This document shows positions 62,535 to 64,000 of a stretch of DNA of 64,000 bases, piece by piece. The stretch comes from Arthrobacter sp. Soc17.1.1.1 (GTDB lineage Bacteria; Actinomycetota; Actinomycetes; Actinomycetales; Micrococcaceae). The stretch's first letter is position 1; each line of letters starts with the position of its first letter. The notes beneath the pieces were generated by a model that did not search any database, was not told the DNA's origin, and worked only from the letters and a program-made list of their open reading frames with translations. The translations under genes were made by a program, and so were the position numbers. The stretch covers positions 1,612,001 to 1,676,000 of the forward strand of contig NZ_JBAJII010000001.1 in NCBI RefSeq assembly GCF_036867195.1. The letters are read 5' to 3'.

Positions 62535-62757
62535 TCCGCGTCGGGGGCCGTCCCCGGTGCTGCCTGGGTCCCCGGGCTACCTGCGGACGGGGACCGACGT
62601 CGGAGACTCCGGCTTCCGTCGGGGCGTCGGACACGGCGCAGTAGATCTCACGCAGGTCGGGCCCCGCAGCAGGATGATCAGGCGTGCCTCGGCCTCGTGG
62701 CGACCGCCGCATGACCGGTAGCCGTTGCGCGGCAGCGCGGCAGCGGCTCGGGCGCGC

Positions 62758-63474
62758 TCAGAGACCGAGCGACCAGGTGCGGCCCCGGCCGAGCAGGGTG
62801 AACCCGCGCCGGGAGAGGAACTCGTAACCCTCCGGCGTCGCGTTCACGGCGAGGTGCACCGCCCCGGCCTGGCCGGCCGCCCGGGCTGTGGCGCTCAGGA
62901 GGGCCGTCGCGAGACCGCGGCGCTGGTGGGCGGGAAGCACCTCGAGGTGGTGGATCCCGCCGAGCCCGTGCAGGCCGGGATCGCCGGAGGGATGGAACGA
63001 GTACGCCGCCCCCGAGATGTTGCCGCTCACGGCGTCCCGGGTCACGGCGTGCCAGGCCTGGCGCGGCTCCGACCGGACCACCCGCAGTTCCTGCGCGAGC
63101 GGTCCCGAGTAGTCGGGCACCTCGGTGGTGAGCACGGCGCCGTCGTCCCCGGACCGGACGACGGCGGAGACCGGGGCCGTCATCCACCACGGCTGCCAGC
63201 TCGGTGCGAACCCGAGGGGGCGGAGGTCCGTGGCGTCCACCGCGCTGTTGAGCCACACCCGGGCCGAGGTGGCGCCAAGCCTCATGCCCTCGGCGAGGGC
63301 CGGGCGCACCGCGGAGGCACTGACGGCGTCGGGGAACATCATCAGGAGTTCCCGCCGTGCGGGCAGCCACACCCAGGTGCAGCCGTGCGTGGAGAACGTC
63401 TTGCCGCCCGTGGCTGCGGCGAGCGCGGCGTACCACGCGGCCTGGAGCCGCTGGGACTGCGCGATCGTCACCAT
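62758..63474 (-). CDS. GNAT family N-acetyltransferase
   Basis: A 238-residue protein with a C-terminal GNAT domain (about 150-238). The acetyl-CoA motif is HHLEVLPAHQRRGLATALLSATARAAGQAG, followed by VNATPEGYEFLSRRGFTLLGRGRTWSL. The N-terminal 140 residues are a divergent second lobe common in actinobacterial GNATs. ATG 63474 is the first plausible start after the upstream M3 peptidase stop (63497). No Shine-Dalgarno is evident, so coupling to the upstream gene is possible. Confidence 0.78.
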   Translation of the reverse strand: MVTIAQSQRLQAAWYAALAAATGGKTFSTHGCTWVWLPARRELLMMFPDAVSASAVRPALAEGMRLGATSARVWLNSAVDATDLRPLGFAPSWQPWWMTAPVSAVVRSGDDGAVLTTEVPDYSGPLAQELRVVRSEPRQAWHAVTRDAVSGNISGAAYSFHPSGDPGLHGLGGIHHLEVLPAHQRRGLATALLSATARAAGQAGAVHLAVNATPEGYEFLSRRGFTLLGRGRTWSLGL

Positions 63475-63496
63475 CGGGCGCGGCCCGGGCCCGTGC

Positions 63497-64000
63497 TCAC
63501 GCCAGGCCGCGGCGGACGAGCAGCGGATGGAGGTCCGCGTCCCGGCCGCGGAACCGGCGGAACGCCTCCAGCGGGTCGATGCTGTTGCCCCGCGAGAGCA
63601 GTTCACGGCGGAAGTGGTCGCCGTTCGGGCGGGTCAGGCCCCCCGAGGACTTGAACCACTCCACGGTGTCGGCGTCGAGCATCTCGCTCCAGATGTAGGC
63701 GTAGTACGACGCCGCGTAGCCGCCCGCGAAGATGTGCTTGAAGTAGGAGGTGCGGTAGCGGGGCGGCACGGGCGCGAAGTCGACGCCGGCGTCGGCGAGC
63801 GCGGTGGCCTCGAAGGCCAGGGGATCCTCGACGACGGTCCCCGCGGGGATCGAGTGCCAGGCGAGGTCCAGCAGCGTGGCGCCGAGGTATGCGGTGGTCT
63901 CGAAGCCCTCGCCCCAGGCGCCGGCGGCGTGGATGCGATCGATGACGTCCTGGGGGAGCGGCTCCCCGGTCTCGTGGTGGCGCGCGTAGTTCGCCACGAT
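63497..64000 (-). CDS. M3 family metallopeptidase (Dcp/oligopeptidase A-like), C-terminal part
   Basis: 167 residues at the window edge, continuing beyond it. The sequence is the C-terminal helical lobe of an M3 peptidase: GEGFETTAYLGATLLDLAWHSIP, then VPPRYRTSYFKHIFAGGYAASYYAYIWSEMLDADTVEWFKSSGG, which holds the conserved F-x-H-I-F-x-G-G-Y-A/S-A-x-Y-Y-x-Y substrate-binding tyrosines. The HExxH zinc site lies outside the window. It ends with RRELLSRGNSIDPLEAFRRFRGRDADLHPLLVRRGLA. Confidence 0.9.
   Translation of the reverse strand: MVANYARHHETGEPLPQDVIDRIHAAGAWGEGFETTAYLGATLLDLAWHSIPAGTVVEDPLAFEATALADAGVDFAPVPPRYRTSYFKHIFAGGYAASYYAYIWSEMLDADTVEWFKSSGGLTRPNGDHFRRELLSRGNSIDPLEAFRRFRGRDADLHPLLVRRGLA

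Overview
The window is chromosomal DNA from a high-GC actinomycete, most likely a Micrococcaceae/Arthrobacter-type member of the Actinomycetota. Supporting evidence: GC-rich coding with many GTG starts and ATGA/TGATG overlaps, mycothiol-dependent genes (mycoredoxin, S-(hydroxymethyl)mycothiol dehydrogenase), and the actinobacterial thrS-HIT-pgsA block. Genus is inference; no rRNA or tRNA gene was seen.

Layout. 1-5,640: sparse accessory region with small hypotheticals, an MHS-family transporter, a secreted acidic protein, a DUF4383 membrane protein and the stop-interrupted stub of a serine recombinase. 5,647-11,654: an intact four-gene Tn7-like transposition operon (TnsA, TnsB, TnsC, TniQ), visibly less GC-rich than its surroundings. 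Its TniQ carries a C-terminal array of five zinc-ribbon units; this is the most unusual system in the window. 11,730-19,200: small secreted protein, TetR/alpha-beta hydrolase pair with operator, PBP4-type and class C-type penicillin-binding hydrolases in one operon, CbxX-type AAA ATPase and an ECF sigma factor. 19,330-37,840: mostly ordinary actinobacterial genes, including MFS/GNAT, RNase Z, CPBP protease, a YtrA-regulated ABC transporter operon ending in an AlkD-like gene, glycosyltransferase/metalloprotease, DUF2231-Rieske fusion, DHA2 exporter, aldo-keto reductase, lipoyl-ligase-like protein and a mycothiol redox cluster. 37,965-41,687: chorismate mutase, thrS, HIT protein, pgsA.

41,690-61,430 lies where phosphatidylinositol-mannoside genes usually separate pgsA from pdxS. 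It starts with a manA pseudogene lacking its metal-binding core. It then holds a zinc uptake locus (aztA divergent from aztB, two AztD-like lipoproteins, aztC) with a Zur-like box, a sigma factor, and many small regulator/enzyme pairs: MerR/AdhC, Mn-catalase, ZIP, cupin, two SDRs, MmyB-like, PadR/HAAS, a frameshifted double-MerR regulator, an Imm-5-like protein and HxlR. 61,547-64,000: pdxS (no pdxT next to it), a GNAT enzyme and the C-terminal end of an M3 peptidase.

Several regulators sit beside perfect or near-perfect palindromes that are probably their own operators (TetR 13,155; YtrA 23,326; Zur 43,422; MerR 51,003; PadR 58,154; HxlR 60,963). All functional names come from reading motifs; no database search was run.
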